Source of the DNA: Anaerorhabdus sp964386325
GTDB taxonomy: Bacteria > Bacillota_I > Bacilli_A > Erysipelotrichales > Erysipelotrichaceae
Direction: 5' to 3'
DNA length: 64,000 nt
Assembly (NCBI GenBank): GCA_964386325.1
Contig: CAYLQY010000009.1
Location: forward strand, 42,682 to 106,681
Shown one piece after another: positions 1 through 9,382 of the stretch. The translations under genes were made by a program, and so were the position numbers. Every line of letters begins with the position of its first letter. Position 1 is the stretch's first letter. The notes under the pieces are model-generated. The model saw only the letters and a list, made by a program, of their open reading frames with translations, had not been told where the DNA came from and made no database searches.

Positions 1-1109
1 TCAATTCTAATTTCAATCGAATCACGTTGAAGTGACTGAATATAAACATTCGCCACCGCTGCCTTAATCACATTCTTCATTTGTCCTACATTTCCTTTGT
101 ATTCAAATGAGATGAGTGCTTGATATGTCAATTTCGATAATCGAATTGTCTTCTTAATTCTTTGTTCCTCATATTTAAATAAGGTATGCACAAGTTCATT
201 CTTTTCATGCATTGAACGTTCTGCAAGCGATGGTATTTTCACTGTGATTGGTATTCTTCGCATGAAGGTTTTCAACAACACTGCGTTAGGATCTTCCGTT
301 GTCGCAAATATCATTCTGCATTGACCTTTATACCATTTCTTATTATCACCAACTTTATGATATGTTCCTTTATCCATGTATAAAAATATCTTTTCTTGGC
401 AATCTGGTTTTAGTGAATGTACTTCATCTAAAAAAATAATTCCACCATCTGCTTGTGCAAGAATTCCATCTGTATCACTATCGGCACCTGTAAAAGCTCC
501 TTTTACATATCCAAATAAATTGGTCATTAATAATTCCGGATTGTTAGAATACTCCGCACAATTCACAATGACAAATTTACTTTCTGCATCAATTATTTTT
601 TTCTCTTGTGCATAATCAAACATCAGTTGCGCAATAAAGCTTTTCCCTGTTCCTGTTTGTCCTTGTAGTAGAATTGGTAGTCCACCATCAGGATAAGTAA
701 TTGCTGCTTTACACTGTTCAATTGCATAAGCCAAGCTCTCAGTCGCTCCTACTAATTTCTTAAAAGCATTGCTTCTTGCACGATGATTTACTTGTAGATA
801 AGTACGAAGTTCTTCTAAGCTATCAAACTCTGATTGAATTGATTTTGTGTTTAATGCATTACACAATGATAGCTTATCAAAAAAATATGTTGGTCGTGAA
901 TTTACTTTAATAAGTTGCCCTTCTTGTAATAATTCGCTAAAATAATGGGAAACAAGATTTCTACTGCATTCTAATTCTTTCGCTATAATATTTGCTGTAC
1001 ATGTCCCTAGGTTTTCTTCCACTAAAAAATCAATTGTTTGGCACTTTTCACTGAAATTCTTTAAATGATGTATTATTTTTTGCTTTATAGACCCTTCTTT
1101 GCTTTCCAT
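1..1109 (-). CDS. Sigma-54-dependent transcriptional activator, AAA+ type (LevR-like), C-terminus cut off by window edge
   Basis: The reading frame runs from an ATG at 1109 to the window edge, so only the first 369 codons are present. Residues 1-90 look like a winged-helix DNA-binding region. The rest is an AAA+ domain with Walker A GQTGTGKS, the sigma-54-contacting loop GAFTGA (in GYVKGAFTGADSD) and Walker B GGIIFLDEVHS. Proteins of this class hydrolyse ATP to open promoters bound by RpoN. A DNA-binding domain placed before the AAA+ domain is typical of LevR-type PTS regulators, whose PRD and EIIA/EIIB-like domains would lie beyond the window, but this is not visible. It is divergent from rpoN (82 bp gap), so the two are probably a functional pair. 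The start has a GGGAGA site about 6 nt upstream. Confidence 0.88.
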   Translation of the reverse strand, partial: MESKEGSIKQKIIHHLKNFSEKCQTIDFLVEENLGTCTANIIAKELECSRNLVSHYFSELLQEGQLIKVNSRPTYFFDKLSLCNALNTKSIQSEFDSLEELRTYLQVNHRARSNAFKKLVGATESLAYAIEQCKAAITYPDGGLPILLQGQTGTGKSFIAQLMFDYAQEKKIIDAESKFVIVNCAEYSNNPELLMTNLFGYVKGAFTGADSDTDGILAQADGGIIFLDEVHSLKPDCQEKIFLYMDKGTYHKVGDNKKWYKGQCRMIFATTEDPNAVLLKTFMRRIPITVKIPSLAERSMHEKNELVHTLFKYEEQRIKKTIRLSKLTYQALISFEYKGNVGQMKNVIKAAVANVYIQSLQRDSIEIRI

Positions 1110-1191
1110 ACTCTTCTCCCTGTTTCCATCTATTCTAGCATAAAATTCAAACTCAACAAGGGTGTATCACAAATTTAAGGAGATGATATTT

Positions 1192-2391
1192 ATGGCACAA
1201 ACATTTTTAGTATCACCTAAAATCAAACAGAAAATTAAATATTCAAAGAACCAACAAGATTCTTCTGCAATGTTAAAATTATCAAATCTATCTTTACTTA
1301 AAGAAATCAAAAATGCTTTGTCAACAAATCCTTTTCTACAATATACTGCACTTGATGATAGTTATATTGATTCTTTAATGACAGCTGAGCCATCCATCAA
1401 AGATGATCTCATTTCACAAGTAAATACGACAAGAAAAAAAATAAAGAAAGAATTATGTTACTACATTATTCAATCACTTGATGAACATGGATTCTTTCAT
1501 GAAAATAGTGATGAATTTTTAAATCTATTCTCAATCACAAAAGATGAATTAGAATTTAATTTATCTTTTCTACATGATTTAGAACCCTGTGGTATCGCAA
1601 CTAAAAATAGTTATGACTTCATGCTGTATCAATTAAAAATAAGAAATGAGAACACCGCCTATAACATACTAAGTACCTATAAGGAAGAAATCGAGAATTC
1701 AAATATATCTAAAATTATGACTGATTTAAATCTAACGCAAGAAGAATTCATTGATCAAATGAATGTTCTTCGTAGTTGTGATATTTATCCTTATACAAGT
1801 TCGAACACAACTATCAAAACAATTGTCCCAGATTTATATGTCCATGTAGAAAATGATAATTTAGATATACAATTGAATGAATTAATAAATATAAGTATTG
1901 TGGAAATTGATATTAATCAAATAAGTGAAGAAGCTAAATCATATTTAAGAGATGCAAAAACATTAGTTAATAATTTAAGTTTTAGAAACTTTAATCTTAT
2001 GCTTGTCGCTAATTATTTGTTTAGTTATCAAAAAGATTATTTTCTATATTCAACACCCCTTAGAAAATGTACACTCATGGATATAGCCCAACGAACTTCA
2101 TTACATGTTTCTACAATTTCACGTATTGTTAATGATAAATATTTCGAGTATAAAAATAAAAGCTATCCTTTATCTATTTTGTTATGCAAAGGAATAAGTG
2201 ATAAAAGTACCCGCGAAATAGAAGAGGCTATCCAATCAATCGTATTAGAAGAAGACCCTTCTAATCCTCTTAATGATGAATTAATTGTTTTAGCATTACA
2301 AGAACGTGGCTATCTTGTTGCTAGGCGAACTGTTTCAAAATACAGAAAAATTTTAGATATACCTTCTTATATGTTACGCATCAAAAAATAA
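1192..2391 (+). CDS. rpoN: RNA polymerase sigma-54 factor RpoN
   Basis: A 399-residue protein. The N-terminus is the activator-interacting region (about residues 15-60, LSNLSLLKEIKNALSTNPFL), a core-binding domain follows, and the C-terminus has an HTH (MDIAQRTSLHVSTISRIV) and the RpoN box VARRTVSKYR near the end, which binds the -24 promoter element. It directs RNA polymerase to -24/-12 promoters and needs an AAA+ activator, one of which is divergently encoded next door. The frame is open from a GTG at 1162, but AAGGAG at 1177-1182 sits 9 nt before the ATG at 1192, which I take as the start. It is somewhat shorter than enterobacterial RpoN, as is common in Bacillota. No convincing -24/-12 promoter was found in this window. 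Confidence 0.95.
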   Translation: MAQTFLVSPKIKQKIKYSKNQQDSSAMLKLSNLSLLKEIKNALSTNPFLQYTALDDSYIDSLMTAEPSIKDDLISQVNTTRKKIKKELCYYIIQSLDEHGFFHENSDEFLNLFSITKDELEFNLSFLHDLEPCGIATKNSYDFMLYQLKIRNENTAYNILSTYKEEIENSNISKIMTDLNLTQEEFIDQMNVLRSCDIYPYTSSNTTIKTIVPDLYVHVENDNLDIQLNELINISIVEIDINQISEEAKSYLRDAKTLVNNLSFRNFNLMLVANYLFSYQKDYFLYSTPLRKCTLMDIAQRTSLHVSTISRIVNDKYFEYKNKSYPLSILLCKGISDKSTREIEEAIQSIVLEEDPSNPLNDELIVLALQERGYLVARRTVSKYRKILDIPSYMLRIKK

Positions 2392-2500
2392 CCACTTTTT
2401 TTCTTTTAATTGATTGTAATATAATTTCGCTATATCTATAATTCGCGATACATTGTTGCATTTATATCTTTGTGCTAAAATAGAATTAATGATTTCCACT

Positions 2501-2514
2501 GTATAAACGTATAC
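2501..2514. promoter_or_regulatory. Inverted repeat GTATAAACGTATAC, candidate operator
   Basis: The sequence GTATA-AACG-TATAC is an inverted repeat 50 bp before the EAL protein start. It lies just downstream of a possible promoter (TTGTTG at 2453-2458, 17 bp, TAAAAT at 2476-2481). The same 13 bases recur at 22361-22374 downstream of another promoter. Operator function is inferred. Confidence 0.35.
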
Positions 2515-2563
2515 CTTTTAACACAACTACCTATTAATTGCTAAACAAACAGGGAGATATCTA

Positions 2564-4792
2564 ATGTGTAGATCAATGAAATTTAGCATTGTCTTAATAA
2601 GCATATTTTTATTAACTGTCGGATGGCTATCACCTATTCGAGTTTTTGCAGAAGAAGAAATTGAATTTACACCTGAAGAATTGAACTATATTGAAAGTAC
2701 AAAGGAACATCCAATTTTAACTGGTATTATCCCTTATGTTTACCCGCTTTCTGCATGCCCTATAGATGAGGGTTCATTCAAAGGCACTAACGTAGAAATG
2801 CTTAATCTCATTTCTGAATTATCTGGACTTAACTTTGAGTTTACATGCGTTCCAATTGAACAAAAAACACCCTATGAAGCATTATTGGATAATGAATTCC
2901 AATTGGTAGCTGGTACAATTCGTCTTGATGTATTTGAAAGTAACCAAAACTTAATTCTATCTGATCGTTTTTGTGATGGTTCTGCAACGTGTATTGCCAA
3001 GAAAGATACTAATCCTGCCATTATGAAAACGGGAAAAATAGCAGTTATGCAAGGATACCAAGCGGGTTATGAATTTTCGAAAATGCAATTCCCAAATTAT
3101 GAAATTGTTTTATACCAAAATAATAAAGAAGTTCTCCAAGCAGTAAATCAAGGAAAAGCTGATTTAGCAATGATAAGTCGTTATGTTGGTATATACGAAT
3201 TGCAAAGTCCTTTCTATGAAAATTTAACAGTCCTAGCACCTTATCAACGTGTAGTCGATAGTGTTATTATGGGAATTAATAATCATCAAAACAAATTAGC
3301 AATTTCCATTATCAACAAAACACTCGCAGCAATAGGAGAAGATGAATACAACAATATTCAAATGACTTATATCATTAATCACCCTTATAAATACTCCTTC
3401 TTAGAGACTATATTCAAATACCGTTACTATATTCTTGCAGGGATTGCAGTATTCACAGTTCTATCATTACTTATTGCGCGATTACTTAACTTTCAAAAAG
3501 AAAAACTGCTTTTATCTAATGATACTTTAACAGGCGCATACACTGATGCTGGATTCGAACTTCAAGTATCTAAAATTCTTGCACGCTCAAACAAGCATTT
3601 CTTTATGACTGATTTTGATATCTCTCACTTCAGCAGTTACAATGACTTATATGGAAAAGAACAAGGAGATGTTCTTCTTAAAAAAGTTGTTGAAGTAGTG
3701 ACATCATTTCTGTGCGATCAAGATGCGATATGTCGTTCTTATGCTGATAATTTCCGAGTAATAGCTTACAAAGATAGCATTTCAGAATTATTGCAAGACG
3801 TCGAACTCGCAAACAAAATTTTAAGTCAATTTATTGATTCTAGTATGCGATTTAATTTTGGTATCTATCCAATTGACGACCGCGATATTCCAATTACTAA
3901 AATGTTTGATTATGCTGCGATGGCCAAAAAAATGGCTAAGAATGATTCTAATTCTTATATTCGAATTTTCGATAAAAATTTACACGACCTTCAACAAACT
4001 GAAACACGTATGCTCGCCCACTTTGAACAAGCCTTAGAGAATAACGAATTCGTTGTTTACTATCAACCTAAGGTAGATGTAAAAACTAACAAAATCATTG
4101 GTGCTGAAGCTTTAGTTCGTTGGGTGAATAATAAAGGCGAAATTATTCCACCTTCACAGTTTATTGATTTGTTTGAAAGAAATGGACAAATTCAAAAACT
4201 TGATTTCTACGTAGTTGAACAAGTGTGTATATTCCAACGTAATCGTCTCAATCAAGAATTCGAATTATTCCCAATCTCATCGAACTTCTCAAGAGTACAT
4301 TTATTTAGTAATGATTTTATACCTCATCTCAATGCGATTATTAAGAAATATAATCTACCAAAAAGCTGTATTGAAATCGAATGTACCGAAACTGCAATGA
4401 CATATGATTCCGAAATTTCTATTACTATTCTTGGTCAACTCCAAGAAGAAGGATACTCCGTTGCAATGGATGATTTTGGTCAAGCATATTCTTCACTAAA
4501 TACTTTGCGTTCAATGCCTCTTAATATTGTAAAACTTGATCGTGGTTTCTTACTCGCTACGATGGATGAAGAAAAAGAAAGAGCAAAAACAATCATTAGA
4601 AATATTGTATCCCTAGTTCATGATTTAAATTTAAAGATGGTTGCTGAGGGTGTAGAAAGTTTCGAACAATTTTTATTCTTAAAGAGTGTTGGTTGTGATT
4701 ATATTCAAGGATATTATTTCTCAATGCCATTAAATGAATCTTCTTTCATCGATTTACTAAATACAAGCCTCTATATAGCACAAAAGGATTAG
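2564..4792 (+). CDS. Membrane c-di-GMP phosphodiesterase: solute-binding sensor + degenerate GGDEF + EAL
   Basis: A 742-residue protein. Residues 1-29 are a signal/anchor sequence. About 40-270 is an extracellular solute-binding (SBP_bac_3-like) domain, 281-303 a membrane span, about 315-465 a GGDEF domain and 485-735 an EAL domain. The GGDEF signature is YADNF, so it should not make c-di-GMP and may be a regulatory GTP site. The EAL domain keeps the catalytic residues: GAEALVRW, the Asn in SSNFS, ECTET, DDFGQAYSSL, KLD, EGVE and IQGYYF. It should therefore hydrolyse c-di-GMP in response to an external small ligand, probably an amino acid judging by the sensor fold. The start has GGGAG about 8 nt upstream. 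It follows rpoN but probably has its own promoter. Confidence 0.88.
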   Translation: MCRSMKFSIVLISIFLLTVGWLSPIRVFAEEEIEFTPEELNYIESTKEHPILTGIIPYVYPLSACPIDEGSFKGTNVEMLNLISELSGLNFEFTCVPIEQKTPYEALLDNEFQLVAGTIRLDVFESNQNLILSDRFCDGSATCIAKKDTNPAIMKTGKIAVMQGYQAGYEFSKMQFPNYEIVLYQNNKEVLQAVNQGKADLAMISRYVGIYELQSPFYENLTVLAPYQRVVDSVIMGINNHQNKLAISIINKTLAAIGEDEYNNIQMTYIINHPYKYSFLETIFKYRYYILAGIAVFTVLSLLIARLLNFQKEKLLLSNDTLTGAYTDAGFELQVSKILARSNKHFFMTDFDISHFSSYNDLYGKEQGDVLLKKVVEVVTSFLCDQDAICRSYADNFRVIAYKDSISELLQDVELANKILSQFIDSSMRFNFGIYPIDDRDIPITKMFDYAAMAKKMAKNDSNSYIRIFDKNLHDLQQTETRMLAHFEQALENNEFVVYYQPKVDVKTNKIIGAEALVRWVNNKGEIIPPSQFIDLFERNGQIQKLDFYVVEQVCIFQRNRLNQEFELFPISSNFSRVHLFSNDFIPHLNAIIKKYNLPKSCIEIECTETAMTYDSEISITILGQLQEEGYSVAMDDFGQAYSSLNTLRSMPLNIVKLDRGFLLATMDEEKERAKTIIRNIVSLVHDLNLKMVAEGVESFEQFLFLKSVGCDYIQGYYFSMPLNESSFIDLLNTSLYIAQKD

Positions 4793-4810
4793 CCTACAGG
4801 TTAATCCTTT
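4783..4810. terminator. Bidirectional intrinsic terminator between the EAL gene and proC
   Basis: Perfect 9-bp arms AAAGGATTA / TAATCCTTT around a 10-nt loop lie between two convergent genes. The stop codon of the EAL gene is inside the left arm. Confidence 0.75.
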
Positions 4811-4832
4811 CATTTAAATTAATTAAGCATTG

Positions 4833-5642
4833 TCACATTTTCTTATTTTTTTCTGCTGCAGTAACAACTGCTTCAATAACTGCATTTCTAAATCCATTTT
4901 TTTCTAATGCTGCAATAGCGTCAATAGTTGTTCCACCTGGTGATGCAACCATATCTTTTAATTCACCTGGATGTTTACCCGACTCTAATACCATTTTGGC
5001 TGATCCAAGAACCGCTTGAGATGCAAACGTATAAGCCATTGCTCGTGGCATACCCTCTTTAACAGCACCATCAGCCATCGCTTCAATCATCATATAAATA
5101 TATGCTGGCGAAGATCCACTTACACCAATAACTGCATCAATTAAATATTCTTCTACTACTTCACATTTTCCACAACATTCAAATAATGATTTTATGTCAT
5201 TTACATCTTCTTTTTGCGAATCTAATTTCATTATGTCACTTAGACTTAAAGAAGTCATACCCGCTTGTACCATCGCTGGTGTATTTGGCATTGCACGAAT
5301 TATTTTTTTATCTTCTCCCAACCATTCTTGGAGTTGTTTGATTGGGATGCCTGCTGCAATAGAGACAACCGTTGCGTTAGGAAGAATATTGTCTTTCACT
5401 TCTTTACAAACTTTTTCCATCATCATTGGCTTAACACAAAGAAATACAACATCCGCAATCTCACAGGCAAACTTATTTGATGAAGTTACATCGATACCAT
5501 ACTTATTACGTAACTCATCGAGTTTCTTTTCATCTCTTCTTGATGCAATAATATTCAAAGGATTAACACCACTTTTAACAAGTCCACTTACTATAGCTTC
5601 TGCCATATTACCACAACCAACAAAACTAATTTTTTTATTCAT
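4833..5642 (-). CDS. proC: Pyrroline-5-carboxylate reductase
   Basis: A 269-residue cytosolic enzyme that reduces 1-pyrroline-5-carboxylate to L-proline with NAD(P)H. The N-terminal Rossmann motif is FVGCGNMAEAIVSGL, and the C-terminal dimerisation/active-site region contains the family signature VSGSSPAYIYMMIEAMADGAV and PGGTTIDAI. Length matches the family. It stands alone: convergent with the EAL gene and separated from the upstream lipoprotein gene by about 70 bp. No proA or proB is nearby. Confidence 0.95.
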   Translation of the reverse strand: MNKKISFVGCGNMAEAIVSGLVKSGVNPLNIIASRRDEKKLDELRNKYGIDVTSSNKFACEIADVVFLCVKPMMMEKVCKEVKDNILPNATVVSIAAGIPIKQLQEWLGEDKKIIRAMPNTPAMVQAGMTSLSLSDIMKLDSQKEDVNDIKSLFECCGKCEVVEEYLIDAVIGVSGSSPAYIYMMIEAMADGAVKEGMPRAMAYTFASQAVLGSAKMVLESGKHPGELKDMVASPGGTTIDAIAALEKNGFRNAVIEAVVTAAEKNKKM

Positions 5643-5710
5643 AAATATACCTCAACTGTTTCAAGTATATCATGAAATATTGACAGTGATAGAAATTTTC
5701 TGTCTTCATT

Positions 5711-6124
5711 TTATTGTTTATTTTCTACAAGTTTATATCCTGTATCAGCGTTTCCTTGCAGCTTATAGGGATATACTTTCCCCAGTTCACAGATAATTCG
5801 AACTTCGTTATCTACCTTTGCTATTTCGTTACCATCACTACTAATATAAAATTCAACAATCATCTCTTTACCCACACAACCATCCATTTCTTCATTAAGT
5901 TCAAAAGTAAGAATATCTCCCTTAGAAAATAAATTACTTTGAAATGTTTGGATTGTTTTATCGCCATAGGCAACTCCCTCTACAGTGAAAGAACCTTTTA
6001 CTTGCAAATAAGCTTCTTCGTTATCAATTAAAATATTAAACTTTGCTAGATTTTCATTAGATGCAGTCGATTTACATCCGACTATCATAACAAGACACAT
6101 TACTATACAAAGAATTTTTTTCAT
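5711..6124 (-). CDS. Putative lipoprotein, function unknown
   Basis: A 137-residue protein with a lipoprotein signal (hydrophobic stretch then lipobox VIVGC at about residue 17). The mature part is polar, with predicted beta-rich segments and two Cys (in DGCVG and IICEL). I recognise no family. It is probably anchored to the outer face of the membrane after Lgt/Lsp processing. The neighbour upstream is another small lipoprotein gene, but a terminator (6155-6178) separates them. Confidence 0.7.
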   Translation of the reverse strand: MKKILCIVMCLVMIVGCKSTASNENLAKFNILIDNEEAYLQVKGSFTVEGVAYGDKTIQTFQSNLFSKGDILTFELNEEMDGCVGKEMIVEFYISSDGNEIAKVDNEVRIICELGKVYPYKLQGNADTGYKLVENKQ

Positions 6125-6154
6125 CTCTTACTCTCCCATTTTTAAAAAGCTGAT

Positions 6155-6178
6155 AAAAAAAGTCCCGAAGGACTTTTT
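6155..6178 (-). terminator. Intrinsic terminator after the repeat-rich lipoprotein gene
   Basis: Read on the minus strand: AAAAAGTCC, loop TTCG, GGACTTTTTTT. An 8-9 bp stem with a stable UUCG tetraloop and U-tract directly after the 6186 gene. Confidence 0.88.
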
Positions 6179-6185
6179 GCGATAC

Positions 6186-6431
6186 TTAGTTTTTAGCTGC
6201 TGGAGAAGCTTCTGGTGTAACTTCTGCATCTGCGCTTGCTTCAGGTGTTACTGTTGCTTCAGCGTCTGCACTTGCTTCAGGAGTTACTGTTGCATCTGCA
6301 CTTGCTTCAGGTGTAGCAGTTTCTGTTGGTGCTGATGGCGTTGCAGTTGCTTCTGGTGCTGCTGGTTTAGAACTACATCCTGCTAGTGTTAATACTAACA
6401 ATGCAGCTAATAGAGCTTTTAAGTTTTTCAT
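6186..6431 (-). CDS. Small lipoprotein with Ala/Pro/Thr/Glu tandem repeats
   Basis: An 81-residue protein. Residues 1-19 are a lipoprotein signal ending in the lipobox LAGC. The mature part contains no aromatic or hydrophobic core and consists of repeats of the unit TPEASADA with variants, ending in ASPAAKN. It should be an unstructured acidic surface tail; function unknown. The ORF has a good GGGAGGAAATTAA-ATG start and its own terminator, so it is real and probably well expressed. The DNA repeats (units of about 24-36 bp) could change in number by slippage. Confidence 0.78.
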   Translation of the reverse strand: MKNLKALLAALLVLTLAGCSSKPAAPEATATPSAPTETATPEASADATVTPEASADAEATVTPEASADAEVTPEASPAAKN

Positions 6432-6805
6432 TTAATTTCCTCCCGTTGAGTTAATCAACTTGGTTATTATATAACAATATTATGTGTAAATAGAACACTT
6501 TTGGTATAACTTCACCCTACTTTCCATTAAGATTTTTTAAGAATGGCAAAAGAAAACCCTTACATAAAATTTTGTTAATATTTGCTAGTTGTTATAAATG
6601 CATAATAATATTTTTTATGCTTCAAAAGCAACAAAGAAAAAGTCCTTACGGACTTCTCTTTTTTTAATATTTCTATAAGGGGATAGAATAAATACTAACA
6701 CAATAGGGGGTTGTGCTAATACATTAGCAAGACTATTATCTCTTGCTTGACTATACTATACCAACTTACTAACGCTACATTTTGTAAGCATTGTGTGAAA
6801 TTATG
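6432..6805. other. 374-bp intergenic region without a gene
   Basis: It holds the promoter region of the repeat lipoprotein (TATAAT-like sequence near 6464-6473 on the minus strand), a small inverted repeat GTTGA-GTTAA-TCAAC near the ribosome binding site, the mutS terminator (6636-6658) and a short palindrome TGCTAAT-AC-ATTAGCA near 6714-6729. No ORF with a ribosome binding site was seen. Confidence 0.6.
6636..6658 (-). terminator. Intrinsic terminator downstream of mutS
   Basis: On the minus strand AAGTCC-GTAA-GGACTT followed by TTTCTTTG; the stem can be extended by flanking A/T pairs. It lies about 150 bp past the mutS stop. Confidence 0.75.
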
Positions 6806-9322
6806 TTATTTCAGTTTATTTTTCAAATCCATAATCATTTGTAACGCTTGTATTGGTGTTAACTCATCTGGATTAACTTGCCCCAACATTTCAACAATTT
6901 TTGTTTCTTTTGTATCTTCTTTTTTAAGTTCTACGATTTGATAAGATTGTTGAACTACCCGTTTATGACTTTCTAATTCTTTTAACAATTCTTTCGCACG
7001 CGATAATACTGAGTCTGGTAATTTTGCAAGCTTGGCTACATTAATACCATATGAACGATCTGCTTTACCTTTTTTAACACGATACATAAAAGTAACATGA
7101 TCATCTTCTTCATGCACTTCAACATGAACATTCTTCACGCAAGATAGTGAATCTTCCAATGCTGTTAATTCATGATAGTGTGTTGAGAATAATGTCTTTG
7201 CATGAATACATGTAGAAATATATTCAATCATTGCTTGGGCAAGTGCCATACCATCATACGTTGATGTACCACGTCCAATTTCATCGAATAAAATTAGTGA
7301 CTTCTCCGTCGCAAATGTTAGTGCATGATTTGCTTCTGACATTTCTACCATGAATGTTGATTGTCCTGATAAGATATCATCACTCGCTCCAATGCGGGTA
7401 AATATTTTATCAAACAAAGGAATCTCACATTTTTTACACGGTACAAAACAACCCATTTGGGCAAGTACAACATTTAATGCAACTTGGCGCATATATGTAC
7501 TTTTACCACCCATGTTTGGTCCTGTAATGATGAGAATTTCATTTTCATCATTCATCATTAAGTCATTCGCAACATAACGTTTATCCTTCATCATTTTGTC
7601 AAGAATCGGATGACGTCCTTGTACTATATTAACATCTTTATCAGTAAATACTGGACGAATATATCCTTGTTCACTACATAAACTACTCATTGCGTAGTAA
7701 CAATCTATTTCTGATAAAATTGCAGCTAGTTTTTGTAACTTTGGCAAATATCCTTTTATCTTCTCTAAAAGTTCTTGGAACAATTGAAGTTCTCTACGAA
7801 CGGATCTTTCTTCCGCATGAAGAATAGCATCTTCCTTTTCTTTTAAGTCTTGCGTTACATAACGTTCACAATTTGTTAGGGTTTGTTTTCTAATGTAACC
7901 AAACTCATCTTTAATTTGTGAATTAGCACCTTTACTAACTTCGATATAATATCCAAATACACGGTTGTATCCAATCTTAAGTGTTCTGATTCCAGTCTTC
8001 TCTTTTTCAGCATTTTCAAGTTGTAGAATCCAATCTTTTCCTTGACGTTGAATGATGCGAATTTCATCAAGTTCAGCATCATATCCATCTTGAAACATTC
8101 CACCTTCTTTTGTAGATAGAGGTGGGTTCTCAACAAAGGCATGTTCGAGTTGAGCGTGTAAATCTTGTAATCGATCTCCTTTTTTCAAGTCGTCAAATAC
8201 TTCACCTTTCAATCCATCAAAAATTGCTGGTACAGCATTTAAAGTTTTTTGTAGGCGGATACAATCCATGGCATTAGCACTACCCATCGCAACTCTTGCG
8301 ATAAGACGTTGCACATCATAAACCTTGGATAAGTTTTCTTTTAACTCTTCTCTGGCAATGAAATCTTTCATTAAGATTTCTACTCGATCTAATCTTAATT
8401 CAATTTTCTTTTTATCTACTAATGGTTTTTCAACCCATTTCTTAAGTAATCTTGATCCCATTGCACTTTGACAGCGATCCATAAAACTCCATAATGTTTC
8501 ACTTTTACTTTGTGCGCGCATTGGTATTACCAATTCCAAATTCTGTTGCGTCGAAAAATCCATGTATAAAACATCATCTTCTCGTTCAATTTCAACCAAT
8601 TGGAGATGCCCTAACATTTTCTTTTGTGTAGCTTCTAAATAATGCAACATCAATCCATAAGCTTCACGATTTCTTTCTTCTTTTACTTCTTCACAAAGTT
8701 CTGTGTATTGAGGCTCAATTGAAGTTTCATCACAATAAGAAATAACAACATTACCAAGTTCTCGTAATATCTTTACGCCCTTTTCATCAAAGCCTGATTT
8801 AACTACTACTTCTTTAATATTATTCTTTAAAATTGTTTGTGTTAATACAACCCAATTACGGTCTACATTCTTAATAAACGTTTCACCCGTAGACATTTCG
8901 ACAACAGATAACGCAAACCCATATTGATAGTCAATTATACTCGCAAGATAAATACTATTTTTTTCATCCGTTAAATCATCCATAACAGTTCCTGGTGTCA
9001 CAACTTTAATTACATCTCTTTTTACAATTCCTTGTGCAGTTGAGGGATCTTCTAATTGTTCAACAATCGCAACTTTATATCCTTTTTGTACAAGCCGTTG
9101 AATATAAGAAGCAGCTGCATGATGAGGCACTCCACACATTGGAACCTTATCTTCAACTCCTGCATTTCTTCCCGTTAACACTAAATCTAATTCACTTGAT
9201 GCTATCTTTGCATCATCAAAAAACATTTCATAGAAATCACCTAAACGATAAAAAACAAGTGCATCGAGATACCCTTTTTTTACTTCTAGATATTGTTCCA
9301 TCATCGGTGTATATTTTGTCAT
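6806..9322 (-). CDS. mutS: DNA mismatch repair protein MutS
   Basis: An 838-residue cytosolic ATPase that recognises mismatches. The N-terminal mismatch-binding domain has FYRLGDFYEMFFDDA (the conserved Phe-x-Glu of family 1 MutS). The C-terminal ABC ATPase has Walker A GPNMGGKSTYMRQ, Walker B ILFDEIGRGTSTYDG and the following THYHEL. Length is normal. An in-frame TTG lies 4 codons upstream at 9334; I prefer the ATG at 9322 (AGGA 4 nt upstream, MTKYTPMMEQYLE matching the family N-terminus). A TATAAT lies at 9347-9352. No mutL is in the window. Confidence 0.96.
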   Translation of the reverse strand: MTKYTPMMEQYLEVKKGYLDALVFYRLGDFYEMFFDDAKIASSELDLVLTGRNAGVEDKVPMCGVPHHAAASYIQRLVQKGYKVAIVEQLEDPSTAQGIVKRDVIKVVTPGTVMDDLTDEKNSIYLASIIDYQYGFALSVVEMSTGETFIKNVDRNWVVLTQTILKNNIKEVVVKSGFDEKGVKILRELGNVVISYCDETSIEPQYTELCEEVKEERNREAYGLMLHYLEATQKKMLGHLQLVEIEREDDVLYMDFSTQQNLELVIPMRAQSKSETLWSFMDRCQSAMGSRLLKKWVEKPLVDKKKIELRLDRVEILMKDFIAREELKENLSKVYDVQRLIARVAMGSANAMDCIRLQKTLNAVPAIFDGLKGEVFDDLKKGDRLQDLHAQLEHAFVENPPLSTKEGGMFQDGYDAELDEIRIIQRQGKDWILQLENAEKEKTGIRTLKIGYNRVFGYYIEVSKGANSQIKDEFGYIRKQTLTNCERYVTQDLKEKEDAILHAEERSVRRELQLFQELLEKIKGYLPKLQKLAAILSEIDCYYAMSSLCSEQGYIRPVFTDKDVNIVQGRHPILDKMMKDKRYVANDLMMNDENEILIITGPNMGGKSTYMRQVALNVVLAQMGCFVPCKKCEIPLFDKIFTRIGASDDILSGQSTFMVEMSEANHALTFATEKSLILFDEIGRGTSTYDGMALAQAMIEYISTCIHAKTLFSTHYHELTALEDSLSCVKNVHVEVHEEDDHVTFMYRVKKGKADRSYGINVAKLAKLPDSVLSRAKELLKELESHKRVVQQSYQIVELKKEDTKETKIVEMLGQVNPDELTPIQALQMIMDLKNKLK

Positions 9323-9382
9323 AAAATCCTGCAACTTTCCTTGTCTATTATACCTTTTTTCAAAGAAAATTTGTATCCTTCG

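Noticed and set aside
376..615. 79-codon plus-strand ORF
   Set aside because: It lies antisense inside the conserved AAA+ region of the sigma-54 activator and has no ribosome binding site or recognisable domain.
5194..5796. 200-codon plus-strand ORF
   Set aside because: Antisense to proC and the adjacent lipoprotein gene, with no start signal; the minus-strand genes explain the region.
6713..6729. Short palindrome TGCTAAT-AC-ATTAGCA
   Set aside because: Too short and too far from any promoter to support a claim; mentioned only in the intergenic description.
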